NCBI RefSeq assembly: GCF_001673365.1 | Contig: NZ_LZLS01000214.1 | Location: forward strand, 50,612 to 114,611 | Origin: Mycobacterium asiaticum | Lineage (GTDB): Bacteria; Actinomycetota; Actinomycetes; Mycobacteriales; Mycobacteriaceae | Reading direction: 5' to 3' | DNA length: 64,000 nt | Shown: positions 1 through 7,876 of the stretch, one piece after another | How positions within the stretch are numbered: position 1 is the first letter of the stretch | Layout of the letters: each line of letters starts with the position of its first letter | Made by a program: the position numbers and the translations under genes | Notes under the pieces: model-generated | Database searches by the model: none | What the model was told of the DNA's origin: nothing | The model's input: only the letters and a program-made list of their open reading frames with translations

Positions 1-1
1 C

Positions 2-775
2 GACGAGTGGAACGAGGCGTGGCGCTCAGACCAGTTCGTGCTGGACCCCACCCGGGTCACGTTGTTTTTGGGCAAGACCGGCATGAACGGCTACGACTTC
101 CGCGAGAAGATCCTGATGGACCGGTTCGGCATTCAGATCAACAAGACCTCGATCAACAGCGTGCTGCTGATCTTCACCATCGGCGTGACGTGGTCGAGCG
201 TGCACCATCTGCTCGACGTGCTGCGCCGGGTGGCCACCGATTTCGACCGGACCAAGGAGACCGCCAGCTCGGCGGACTGGGCCCTGCACGAGCGCCGGGT
301 CGAGGAGATCACCGAGGATCTGCCGCACCTGCCCGACTTCAGCAGTTTCGATTCCGCCTTCCGCCCCGCTGAAGGCAGCGTCTACGGCGACACCCGATCG
401 GCTTTCTACGCCGGGTACGAGGAGAAGGACCGCGAGTACGTGCTGATCGGCACGGCCGGGCGCCGACTGGCGGAGGGAAAGACGTTGGTGTCCACCACAT
501 TTGTGGTGCCCTACCCGCCCGGCTTTCCGGTGCTGGTGCCCGGGCAGGTGGTCTCCAAAGAGATCGTCTACTTCCTGGCCCAACTCGACGTCAAGGAAAT
601 CCACGGGTACAACCACGAACTCGGTTTGTCGGTATTCACCCAGGAGGCGCTGAGCCGGATGGAGGCGCAGCGCAAAGCGGTGACGCGAGCCAAGGTGTCC
701 GGCAACGGATCCGAGCCCGCCAAGGCGCCCGAGGCGCCGATCGTGGCCAACGAGCACACCGTGCCGGTGAACTGA
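2..775 (+). CDS. C-terminal part of Orn/Lys/Arg-type PLP decarboxylase, cut by the window edge
   Basis: The frame is open from the first codon of the window and no start is visible, so the N-terminal part with the PLP-lysine region lies outside. The 257 visible residues resemble the C-terminal region of fold-type I ornithine/lysine/arginine decarboxylases, with the family block PYPPGFPVLVPGQ followed by a KEIHGY segment. Such enzymes release CO2 from a basic amino acid to give a polyamine precursor in the cytosol; the substrate cannot be told from this fragment. The last ~35 residues are low-complexity. The gene converges on the FAD monooxygenase gene, with 18 bases between the stops. In M. 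tuberculosis the comparable gene that I recall (Rv2531c) lies elsewhere, so this end of the window is not syntenic. Confidence 0.8.
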   Translation, partial: DEWNEAWRSDQFVLDPTRVTLFLGKTGMNGYDFREKILMDRFGIQINKTSINSVLLIFTIGVTWSSVHHLLDVLRRVATDFDRTKETASSADWALHERRVEEITEDLPHLPDFSSFDSAFRPAEGSVYGDTRSAFYAGYEEKDREYVLIGTAGRRLAEGKTLVSTTFVVPYPPGFPVLVPGQVVSKEIVYFLAQLDVKEIHGYNHELGLSVFTQEALSRMEAQRKAVTRAKVSGNGSEPAKAPEAPIVANEHTVPVN

Positions 776-793
776 ACTTTGTGAACCGAAGGG

Positions 794-1993
794 TCAACCG
801 GCGCGGGCCGCGGCGTAGTCGGGCAGGTCGACGGCCTCGGCGGTGGTGAACCACTTGCGCTCGGCGATCGGCCGAAACGGCCAGCGCTGCATGTATTTCA
901 TCACCATCGCGGTGATGCGGATGTCCGCAGCCGATTTCGGTAGATACCCGTCGATGCCGTTGGGCAACTTCTGGCACCTCGCCACATAGGGCCTCATCAC
1001 CTGGTGATAGCGGTCCAGCGGCCCGTGCGGTCCGGCGGCCAGTTCATGCGCGAGTACATAGGCACCGACCAACGCCAGGCTGGTGCCCATCCCGCTCAGG
1101 GGCGACGCGCAGTATCCGGCGTCACCGACCAGCACCACGCGGCCGGCCGCCCAGGACTCCATGTGGACTTGGGCGAACGCGTCGAAGTAAAAGTCGTCGG
1201 CATCCCGCGCGGCGGCCACCAGTGCTTCGGAATGCCAACCCGCACCGGCGAACCGGTCGGCCAACAGCTCACGCTGCGCATCCTGGTCGGCGCGGTCGTA
1301 GCTGATCACATCGGAGCGGAAAGCCAAGCCCGCCTTGACTATTGACGGGTCGTGCGAGGGCCGCACCGAGACGTTCAGCCCGCCGGGCGCCTGGTACATC
1401 AGGTACCAGCCGTCCAGTCCCACCGGATCGGGCGCGCTGAACCACGCGTTGTATCCGCCCAGCGGCCGCACGAACTTGTCCTCCGGTCCGAACGCCAACC
1501 GCCGCACGGCCGAATGCGGCCCGTCGGCGCCGACCACCAGATCGGCGCACACCGTGCTGCCGTCGGACAACGTTGCGGTGACCTCGTCGGCCGACTGCGT
1601 CAACTCGATGACTCGGGTGCCGAACCGGTACTCGGTGGTATCGACAGTCGCCTGGTACAAGACGTCGGCCAGGTCGCCGCGCAGGATCTCCAGTTCGCTG
1701 ACCATGCCGTTGCCGTGGAACGCCTCGACCGGCATCTCGGCGCGGCGCGATCCGTCGTCTTTCACCCACGCGACGCCGCGCTGGGTCAGGCAGCGGGCCC
1801 GCATCTGATCCAGCAGCCCCATCCGCTCGACGACCGCACGTCCCGCCCCACGCAGGTCGACGGTCTGACCGCCCGGGCGAATCCCGTCGGCGAGTTCGAC
1901 CACCACCACGTGGTAGCCATTGCGGGAAAGCCAGAACGCCAGTGCGGGTCCGGCGATTCCAGCACCGCTGACGAGCACGGTTGGGTTTGACAT
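794..1993 (-). CDS. FAD-dependent aromatic-ring-hydroxylase-type monooxygenase
   Basis: This 399-residue protein has the three FAD signatures of the p-hydroxybenzoate hydroxylase family. They are an N-terminal GxGxxG (G10-A-G-I-A-G15), a VGADGPHSAVRR block in the middle, and a GDAGYCASPLSGMG block near residue 300. The family uses NAD(P)H and O2 to hydroxylate aromatic or polyketide-like substrates; the substrate here is unknown. A longer reading frame exists upstream, but the ATG at 1993 is chosen because the Rossmann strand begins there and a TAGGCT -10 hexamer ends 7 bases before it. The gene is transcribed separately from the GNAT gene behind it. Confidence 0.85.
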   Translation of the reverse strand: MSNPTVLVSGAGIAGPALAFWLSRNGYHVVVVELADGIRPGGQTVDLRGAGRAVVERMGLLDQMRARCLTQRGVAWVKDDGSRRAEMPVEAFHGNGMVSELEILRGDLADVLYQATVDTTEYRFGTRVIELTQSADEVTATLSDGSTVCADLVVGADGPHSAVRRLAFGPEDKFVRPLGGYNAWFSAPDPVGLDGWYLMYQAPGGLNVSVRPSHDPSIVKAGLAFRSDVISYDRADQDAQRELLADRFAGAGWHSEALVAAARDADDFYFDAFAQVHMESWAAGRVVLVGDAGYCASPLSGMGTSLALVGAYVLAHELAAGPHGPLDRYHQVMRPYVARCQKLPNGIDGYLPKSAADIRITAMVMKYMQRWPFRPIAERKWFTTAEAVDLPDYAAARAG

Positions 1994-2000
1994 GGTGCTC

Positions 2001-2006
2001 AGCCTA
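2001..2006 (-). promoter_or_regulatory. -10 hexamer of a predicted leaderless promoter (FAD monooxygenase)
   Basis: TAGGCT on the minus strand fits the mycobacterial TANNNT -10 and ends 7 bases before the ATG at 1993. Transcription would therefore begin at or next to the start codon. Confidence 0.5.
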
Positions 2007-2024
2007 TTAGCGGTGCGGCGGGGC

Positions 2025-2567
2025 TCAGCGCAGGATCCGCGCGTAAAGCAGGCTGTCGTTCGGGTCCGCGCCCATCGAGGGGTAGACGGCATGCCGGCGC
2101 AGTCGGCCCTCCAAGGTGAAGCCGGATCGTTGCAGCAGTCGCGACGAGCGCGCATTGTCGACGTGGCAGGTCGCCCAAACGCGGAATACCCGGGGGTCGA
2201 CGCGCAATTCGTCTAGCACCAGCTTGATCGCCTCGCACATGTAACCCATGTCCCACCAACGTCGCCCGAGGCAGTAGCCGATTTCGACGGAATGGCTGAC
2301 CGGGCGTCGGCAGCTGATCATGCCGACGATTTCGCCGTTGCGGCGCAACGTGATCACCCAGTTCCGGTCGTTACCGGTGCTCGTCAGCTGTTTGACCAGT
2401 ACCCGTCGGGTTTCCAGTACGTCCGGATGTGCGGTCCACAACAGAAACCGGGTGACCTCGGGATCGCCTGAAATGCTTGCGAATATCTCGTCGGCATCTT
2501 CGATTACCGGTGGCCGCAGTATCAGTCGCGGCCCGTCGATGTGGTCAGCGAGGTCCCCGACCGTCAT
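2025..2567 (-). CDS. GNAT-family (RimJ/RimL-like) N-acetyltransferase
   Basis: This 180-residue protein has the RimJ/RimL fold pattern. It opens with the strand LILRPPVIEDADEIFASI, has a central EIGYCLGRRWWDMGYMCEAI acetyl-CoA-binding region (residues ~100-120), and carries the helix NARSSRLLQRSGF near residue 150. Members acetylate the N-terminus of ribosomal proteins or small amines with acetyl-CoA; the target here is not known. The start ATG overlaps the stop of the upstream beta-lactamase-like gene by 4 bases (ATGA), so the two are probably translationally coupled. Confidence 0.85.
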   Translation of the reverse strand: MTVGDLADHIDGPRLILRPPVIEDADEIFASISGDPEVTRFLLWTAHPDVLETRRVLVKQLTSTGNDRNWVITLRRNGEIVGMISCRRPVSHSVEIGYCLGRRWWDMGYMCEAIKLVLDELRVDPRVFRVWATCHVDNARSSRLLQRSGFTLEGRLRRHAVYPSMGADPNDSLLYARILR

Positions 2568-3772
2568 AGCAGGCCGAGCGCCCGGTAGGTGTTCCGGACG
2601 AACTTCGGCTGCGCCGTGCGCAGTTTGGCCAGCACGGGGTTGCCGGCGACGGCCTCGGCGGCGTTGACCGTCAGGTCGGGCAGGTACTGGATCAGGTACA
2701 GCAGGATCAGGTCGGCTGTTGGATCTGCCTGCCACCACGTTCCGTAGGCGCCCGGCCAGCTGAACGTCCCAACGCCACCCGGGCCGAACAACGGCGTGGA
2801 CTTGGCCGAATCGGTTACCACCGACAGGTTCAGACCGAAGCCGCGACCAACCCAGAACGGCGAGCCCAGGAAGTTGTGCCGCTTCTGTTCGTCGGTCAAC
2901 CGATCGGTGCGCATCAGTTGTACCGACTCCGGCGACAGCACCTGCACGCCGTCGATCGACCCGTCGCCCAACAGAACTCGGATGAACCGCAAATAGTCGT
3001 CAGCGGTCGACCACAAGCCGCCGCCGGCGTTGCAGAACGTCGGAGGCTTGACTTGGGGCGGCCCCATCACGTCGTGTCGCAACTTGTGGTGCTCGTCGTG
3101 GCGGTACATCGTCGCCGCGCGCGGTCGCGCGTCGGGCGCCACAAAGAACCCGGTGTCGACCATGCCCGCCGGGCCCAGCACCCGCTCGTCGAAGACCTCG
3201 TAGAGCGGCTTGTCGTCGATGCGAGACAACAGCACACCCAGCACGTCGGTCGCGTGACTGTAGGTCACCCGCTCACCAGGCTGGTGCACCAACGGCAGGG
3301 CCGCGAGTTCGGACAGCCACACGCCCGAGCCCTGATCGAACGGCAACCGCAGATAGGCCTGTGAGATCGGACCGGAAACCGAGAAGCCGTAAGCCAAACC
3401 GCTGGTGTGGGTAAGCAGATCCTCGATCAGGATGGGCCGACGGGCCGGGTGGGTGCGGTCCAGTGGGCCGTGCGGATCGTCGAGCACCTGCACATCCGCC
3501 AGTTCCGGCAGCCACCGCGCCACCGGATCTTTCAGCGCCAGTTTGCCTTCGTCGACCAGGCTCATTACCGCTGCCACCGTGACGGGTTTGGTCATCGAGG
3601 CGATACGGAACAACGTGTCCCGCTGCATCGGCAGGCTCGCCTCGATATCCCGGTAGCCGATCTCGTTGACCTGCAACATTTCTCCGCGTTGCCACACCAT
3701 CGTCACCGCTCCTGCGAGCAGACCGGCGTCACAGACTTCGCGGATGGTCGTCTGATTGCCGTCGAGATTCAC
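2564..3772 (-). CDS. Serine beta-lactamase/esterase-like protein (Rv1367c-like)
   Basis: This 402-residue protein belongs to the class C beta-lactamase-related family of penicillin-binding proteins and esterases. The catalytic SxxK is S59-M-T-K62, followed by the family segment LLTHTSGLAYGF near residue 120 and a Tyr motif, YSHATDVLG, near residue 180. Known mycobacterial relatives (LipL, LipD) hydrolyse short esters or lactams. No signal peptide is visible, so a cytosolic or membrane-associated esterase is the likeliest role. The GTG start is supported by a -10 hexamer 7 bases upstream. The gene overlaps the GNAT gene by 4 bases. It corresponds by content and position to M. tuberculosis Rv1367c. 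Confidence 0.85.
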   Translation of the reverse strand: MNLDGNQTTIREVCDAGLLAGAVTMVWQRGEMLQVNEIGYRDIEASLPMQRDTLFRIASMTKPVTVAAVMSLVDEGKLALKDPVARWLPELADVQVLDDPHGPLDRTHPARRPILIEDLLTHTSGLAYGFSVSGPISQAYLRLPFDQGSGVWLSELAALPLVHQPGERVTYSHATDVLGVLLSRIDDKPLYEVFDERVLGPAGMVDTGFFVAPDARPRAATMYRHDEHHKLRHDVMGPPQVKPPTFCNAGGGLWSTADDYLRFIRVLLGDGSIDGVQVLSPESVQLMRTDRLTDEQKRHNFLGSPFWVGRGFGLNLSVVTDSAKSTPLFGPGGVGTFSWPGAYGTWWQADPTADLILLYLIQYLPDLTVNAAEAVAGNPVLAKLRTAQPKFVRNTYRALGLL

Positions 3773-3779
3773 GCGGCTT

Positions 3780-3785
3780 AGGTTA
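3780..3785 (-). promoter_or_regulatory. -10 hexamer of a predicted leaderless promoter (Rv1367c-like gene)
   Basis: TAACCT on the minus strand ends 7 bases before the GTG at 3772. No Shine-Dalgarno sequence fits between them. Confidence 0.5.
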
Positions 3786-4154
3786 GCCGCTCGGCTAGGG
3801 CGGCATCCAACGGCCGTGGCGTTGGGTCAACCGGGCGTGATCGGCAAAGATCAGGGCAAGCGCGGTGCGCGGCTTCGACACCGCGGCAGTTACATCTGCG
3901 AATCTGTTTGCACGGTACGGGTTGCGTGTTATCGTCGCGCTCTCCGGCAAATGTGATCTGGTGAACATGCTGTGAGGCGGCGGTGCGCGGTTGACGTCGG
4001 TGTCGTTGCTGGTGAACCAGGGTGCGGGTGTGTAGTCACCAAGATCCGCGACCGTTGGGCGGAGGCGCCGATACCGCCTCTGCCCATACCGTATGACGAG
4101 GGTAGCGACCCGCTGCTCATTACCACCGGTTGGATAACTCAGCAAAGGCTGGCC
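3786..4154. other. Intergenic region between divergent Rv1367c-like gene and lprF
   Basis: About 370 bases hold the divergent promoters. The frame of lprF stays open upstream to 3972, but that extension reads as low-complexity Arg/Pro-rich peptide and has no lipoprotein logic, so it is treated as non-coding. No RNA gene or repeat was recognised. Confidence 0.5.
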
Positions 4155-5021
4155 ATGAATGGCTTGATGACACAAGCGCAAATTCGTCACCGACGTGTCA
4201 CCCGTCGACCCTCGACCCCAGTTGTCGCGATCATGTTCGCGGCAGCACTTGTCGGAATGGTCATCGCGGGATGTGGAAACAAATCCTCGACTGGCACCTC
4301 CCAAACTTCGGGGACTTCCGGATCCAGTGCCGCTTCGGCGACATCTGGCGCTTCCGGAACCTCCGCGACATCCGGCGCCCCGGCACCGGAAGCGCAGCAA
4401 CTCCTGCAAGAGGCCTCGAAGGCCACCACCGGGCTGCGCTCGCTACACGTCAATCTGCAGACCATGAACATCAACACCCTGCCCATGGAGGCGGTCAACG
4501 CCGACGTGACCAACCAGCCGGAGGGCAACGGGCAGGCGGTCGGCGATGCGATGATCCGGTTGCAGCCCAAGACCCCCGCGGTGCCCAAGCAGTTCATGGT
4601 GACCAACAAGACCATGTACACCAAGAACGAGGCCGGTGTTTACACCTCGATGGGACCCGCGGACAAGATCTATGACCCGGGCGTTGTGCTGGACAAGGAC
4701 AAGGGCATCGGCGCCGTGATCGGCAAAGTCTCCAACCCGCAGTCCGGCGGAAACGAGACCATCGATGGAGTCGCCACGCTGAAGGTGACCGGCACCATCG
4801 ACCCGGCGATCATCGACCCGCTGATACCGCAGATCGGTAAGGACGCCAAGGGCCCGTTGCCGGTCACCCTGTACATCGCCGACGTGAAGGCCCCGGGAGC
4901 CCCGGGCTCGCCGCCGAGCCCGTACCTGGTGCGGATGGTGATTGACAAGGACCAGGGTCACGTCACGATCACGCTGTCCAATTGGGGAGCGCCGGTTACG
5001 ATCCCGAGCCCGACGCCATAG
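4155..5021 (+). CDS. lprF: Lipoprotein LprF (LppX/LprG-type fold)
   Basis: This 288-residue lipoprotein has a positively charged N-terminus, a hydrophobic stretch and a lipobox VIAGC with the lipidated Cys at about residue 40. A Ser/Thr/Ala-rich linker follows, then a domain of the LppX_LprAFG family with segments such as VTNKTMYTK, IYDPGVVLDKDKG and a C-terminal ITLSNWGAPVTIP. Family members bind acylated lipids in a hydrophobic pocket at the outer face of the membrane. The start at 4155 gives MNGL, as I recall for M. tuberculosis LprF. A second ATG at 4167 is possible. A strong hairpin lies 29 bases after the stop. Confidence 0.9.
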   Translation: MNGLMTQAQIRHRRVTRRPSTPVVAIMFAAALVGMVIAGCGNKSSTGTSQTSGTSGSSAASATSGASGTSATSGAPAPEAQQLLQEASKATTGLRSLHVNLQTMNINTLPMEAVNADVTNQPEGNGQAVGDAMIRLQPKTPAVPKQFMVTNKTMYTKNEAGVYTSMGPADKIYDPGVVLDKDKGIGAVIGKVSNPQSGGNETIDGVATLKVTGTIDPAIIDPLIPQIGKDAKGPLPVTLYIADVKAPGAPGSPPSPYLVRMVIDKDQGHVTITLSNWGAPVTIPSPTP

Positions 5022-5050
5022 GGTTCTGACGGTCAGGTGAACTCCGGATT

Positions 5051-5082
5051 GGGAACCGGCCCGGAACTCCGGGTCGGTTCCC
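5051..5082 (+). terminator. Strong hairpin downstream of lprF
   Basis: Two 14-base arms (5051-5064 and 5069-5082) pair with one G-U wobble around an AACT loop. There is no U tract, which is usual for mycobacterial terminator-like stems. It could equally be the first stem of the structured leader of the following operon. Confidence 0.55.
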
Positions 5083-5089
5083 GTCCGTA

Positions 5090-5187
5090 GGTGGAGCGCA
5101 TTGAGGATTCGGTGAGAATCCTCCAAGGCCGCGCCCCGAGCATTGGGGCCAGCTTGCCGGAAGCACCGGCCGGCAATCGATTCCACC
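5090..5187 (+). promoter_or_regulatory. Structured 5' leader of the pks18 operon, candidate RNA element
   Basis: GGTGGA (5090-5095) can pair with TCCACC (5182-5187) and enclose three further stems. These are GAGGATTC/GAATCCTC (5103-5110 with 5116-5123), GCCCC/GGGGC (5133-5137 with 5145-5149) and TTGCCGG/CCGGCAA (5154-5160 with 5170-5176). The closed multi-branch fold lies just before a good ribosome binding site (GGAGGA near 5199) and the ATG at 5211. Its sequence matches no riboswitch class that I can name. Confidence 0.4.
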
Positions 5188-5210
5188 CACCAGACCTGGA
5201 GGAAACACGA

Positions 5211-6692
5211 ATGACCAACGACCTCCCTGAAGTTCAGGAGCGTGGCCCCGGCCCACGCCCTGGACCTCCGCCAGGTGGGCCCCCCGTGCTGTCAGACGTG
5301 TGGGTCTACAACGGGCGGGCCTATGACTTGAGCGATTGGATCGCCAAGCATCCCGGCGGAGCCTTCTTCATCGGACGCACCAAAAACCGCGATATCACCG
5401 CGATTATCGCCTCGTATCACAAAGACCCTGCCGTGGTCGAGCGCATCTTGGAACGCAAGTACTCGTTGGGTCGCGACGCAACGCCGCGCGACATCCATCC
5501 CAAGCACAACGCACCGCCGTTTCTGTTCAAGGACGACTTCAACAGCTGGCGTGACACCCCGAAGTACCGCTTCGACAACAACGAAGATCTGATGCACCGG
5601 GTCAAGGCGCGGCTGAAGGAGCCCGCGCTGGCGGCCCGAATCAAGCGAATGGACCGGCTGTTCAACGTTGTTGTCGTGATGCTGGCGATCGGGTATTTCG
5701 CGGTCCAAGGCGTTCGATTGGTCGAACCACGATGGATGCCGTTGTGGGCCTTCGTGATTGCCATGGTCGTGTTGCGCAGCTCGCTGGTTGGCTACGGCCA
5801 TTACGCATTGCATCGCGCCCAGCGAGGTCTGAATCGGGTCTTTTCCAACACCTTTGACCTGAACTACGTGGCGCTGGCCTTGGTGGTCGCCGACGGACAC
5901 ACGTTGCTGCACCACCCGTACACCCAAAGCGATGTGGACATCAAAAAGAACGTGTTCACGATGATGATGCGCTTGCCCAGGCTGTATCGCGTTCCGGTGC
6001 ACACCGTGCACAAGTTCGGTCACCTGGTCACCGGCATGGCGATCCGCATCGCCGACGTGTGGAAGATGACCCGCAAAGTGGGTGTCGAAGAAGGCTACGG
6101 CAGCTGGCGTAACGCGTTGCCCCACTTCCTCGGATCCTCGGGTATCCGTCTGCTGTTGGTGACCGAGATGATCATCTTTTTGGCCTTCGGTGACTTCTGG
6201 GCCTGGGCACTGCAATTCGTCGCCACGTTGTGGGTCAGCACGTTTTTGGTAGTTGCCAGCCATGAGTTCGAGGACTTCGAGGACCAAGACGCCGAGCCCG
6301 AGATCAACGGGGAAGACTGGGGGGTCGACCAGGTCGAGCACGCCAACGACCTGGTGGTGATCGGCAACCGCTACGTCGACTGTTTCCTGTCGGCCGGATT
6401 GAGTTCGCATCGGGTTCATCACGTTCTGCCGTTCCAGCGCAGCGGATTCGCCAACATCGTGACCGAGGATGTGTTGCGGGAAGAGGCGGCGAGATTCGGT
6501 GTGCAGTGGCTGCCGCCGAAGAGTTTCCTCACCGACCGGTTGCCCAAGTTGTGCCGCACGTATCTGTTGTCGCCGTCCCGCCAGGCGCGGGAACGCGATT
6601 GGGGCTTTCTCCGCGAGCACTTTTCGCCCGCGGCGTGGAAAGAGAGCGTCAACTACGTGGCTGGCGGCTTCGTCGGAATCGGGTCGGTATGA
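5211..6692 (+). CDS. Cytochrome b5-domain / fatty acid desaturase-like membrane protein (Rv1371-like)
   Basis: This 493-residue protein begins with a cytochrome b5-like haem domain (HPGG at 47-50, likely second haem ligand His70). Membrane segments follow, with the His clusters of di-iron desaturases/hydroxylases: GHYALHR near 198, DGHTLLHHPY near 230 and HRVHH near 400. This is the layout of front-end desaturases, so an acyl-chain desaturation or hydroxylation fed by its own electron-transfer domain is inferred. The start at 5211 has a well-placed GGAGGA. Its stop overlaps the pks18 start (ATGA), and the gene order is the same as Rv1371-pks18-Rv1373 in M. tuberculosis. Confidence 0.85.
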   Translation: MTNDLPEVQERGPGPRPGPPPGGPPVLSDVWVYNGRAYDLSDWIAKHPGGAFFIGRTKNRDITAIIASYHKDPAVVERILERKYSLGRDATPRDIHPKHNAPPFLFKDDFNSWRDTPKYRFDNNEDLMHRVKARLKEPALAARIKRMDRLFNVVVVMLAIGYFAVQGVRLVEPRWMPLWAFVIAMVVLRSSLVGYGHYALHRAQRGLNRVFSNTFDLNYVALALVVADGHTLLHHPYTQSDVDIKKNVFTMMMRLPRLYRVPVHTVHKFGHLVTGMAIRIADVWKMTRKVGVEEGYGSWRNALPHFLGSSGIRLLLVTEMIIFLAFGDFWAWALQFVATLWVSTFLVVASHEFEDFEDQDAEPEINGEDWGVDQVEHANDLVVIGNRYVDCFLSAGLSSHRVHHVLPFQRSGFANIVTEDVLREEAARFGVQWLPPKSFLTDRLPKLCRTYLLSPSRQARERDWGFLREHFSPAAWKESVNYVAGGFVGIGSV

Positions 6693-7876
6693 GCACCGCA
6701 GCTGAGAGCGGGGCCGTGCTCCCCGCCGAAGACGGACCCGAAGTCGAACTGGCCCAACTGCCGCCGGCCCCGCCCACCACGGTGGCGGTCATCGAAGGCA
6801 TCGCGACCGGCTACCCGCAGCGGGCGGTCGAGCAGTCCGAGGCGGCCGACCGCGTCGCCGAGCTTTTCGTCGACACCCAACAGCGGGAACGGATTCCGCG
6901 CATCTACCAGAAGACGCGTATCGACACCCGTCGCATGGCGGTCGATCCGCTGGACCCGCAGTTCGATGCGTTTCGGCGCAACCCGGGCACGATACGTGAC
7001 CGGATGAACATGTTTTTCGAGCATGCGGTTCCGCTGGCGGTCGACGCGAGCAGGCGCGCGTTGGCTGGCCTGCCCTATGGCGTGGACGAGATCGGTCAGT
7101 TGGTTTTCGTCACCAGCACCGGGTTCATCGCACCGGGGGTTGATGTCGCGATCGTCAAGGAACTAGGCCTGCCCCGGTCAGTGTCGCGGGTCGTGGTCAA
7201 TTTCATGGGCTGTGCCGCCGCGATGAACGCGGTTCGGGCCGCGGCCACTTATGTTCGGGCCCACCCCAGTATGAAGGCGCTGGTGGTGTGCATCGAATTG
7301 TGCTCGGTGAACGCCGTTTTCGCCGACGACATCAACGACGTCGTCATCCACAGTCTGTTCGGCGACGGATGCGGGGCGATGGTGATCGGGGCCAGCCAAG
7401 TTCAGCAGCCGCTGCCGGCGGGCAGTGTGGTGATACGCAGCAGCTTCACCCGGTTGCTCGACGACGCCGAGGACGGCATTGTGCTCGGCGTCAACCACAA
7501 CGGCATCACCTGCGAGCTGTCAGAGAACCTGCCCGATTACATCTATCGCGGAGTCGAACCCGTCATCGCAGAAATGTTGCACGACAACGGGTTGACGAAG
7601 TCCGACATCGATCTGTGGGCGGTCCACCCGGGCGGTCCGAAGATCATCGAGCAGTCGGTGCGTTCGCTGGGAATACCCAGCGAACGGGCGTCGCACAGCT
7701 GGGAGGTGCTCGCCCGGTTCGGCAACATGCTGAGCGTATCGCTGATCTTCGTGCTGGAAATGATGGTGCGCCAAGCGGAGTCGACGAAGGCGATCTCGAC
7801 GGGTGTCGCGTTCGCGTTCGCGCCGGGGGTCACCGTCGAAGGCATCCTGTTCGACATCATCCGGCGGTCGTCATGA
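6689..7876 (+). CDS. pks18: Type III polyketide synthase Pks18 (alpha-pyrone synthase)
   Basis: This 395-residue chalcone-synthase-type enzyme keeps the catalytic triad at the positions known for M. tuberculosis PKS18: Cys175 (NFMGCAAAMN), His313 (WAVHPGGPK) and Asn346 (ARFGNMLS). Thr144, Ala148 and Cys205, which line the long acyl tunnel of that enzyme, are also present. PKS18 condenses long-chain acyl-CoA starters with malonyl-CoA to give tri- and tetraketide pyrones, and the same activity is expected here. The first ~25 residues are variable. The gene overlaps both neighbours by ATGA and is probably translated together with them. Confidence 0.95.
   Translation: MSTAAESGAVLPAEDGPEVELAQLPPAPPTTVAVIEGIATGYPQRAVEQSEAADRVAELFVDTQQRERIPRIYQKTRIDTRRMAVDPLDPQFDAFRRNPGTIRDRMNMFFEHAVPLAVDASRRALAGLPYGVDEIGQLVFVTSTGFIAPGVDVAIVKELGLPRSVSRVVVNFMGCAAAMNAVRAAATYVRAHPSMKALVVCIELCSVNAVFADDINDVVIHSLFGDGCGAMVIGASQVQQPLPAGSVVIRSSFTRLLDDAEDGIVLGVNHNGITCELSENLPDYIYRGVEPVIAEMLHDNGLTKSDIDLWAVHPGGPKIIEQSVRSLGIPSERASHSWEVLARFGNMLSVSLIFVLEMMVRQAESTKAISTGVAFAFAPGVTVEGILFDIIRRSS

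Noticed and set aside
3972..4154. N-terminal extension of lprF
   Set aside because: It would bury the signal sequence about 100 residues inside the protein, which is incompatible with lipoprotein export.
5090..5187. Cobalamin riboswitch
   Set aside because: One segment resembles the GGTG-GAATCC part, but the GCCACTG box and a B12 box are missing, so no known class is called.
5292..6620. Minus-strand ORF of 442 residues
   Set aside because: Antisense shadow of the cytochrome b5/desaturase-like gene, with His/Gln/Val-rich composition and no domain.
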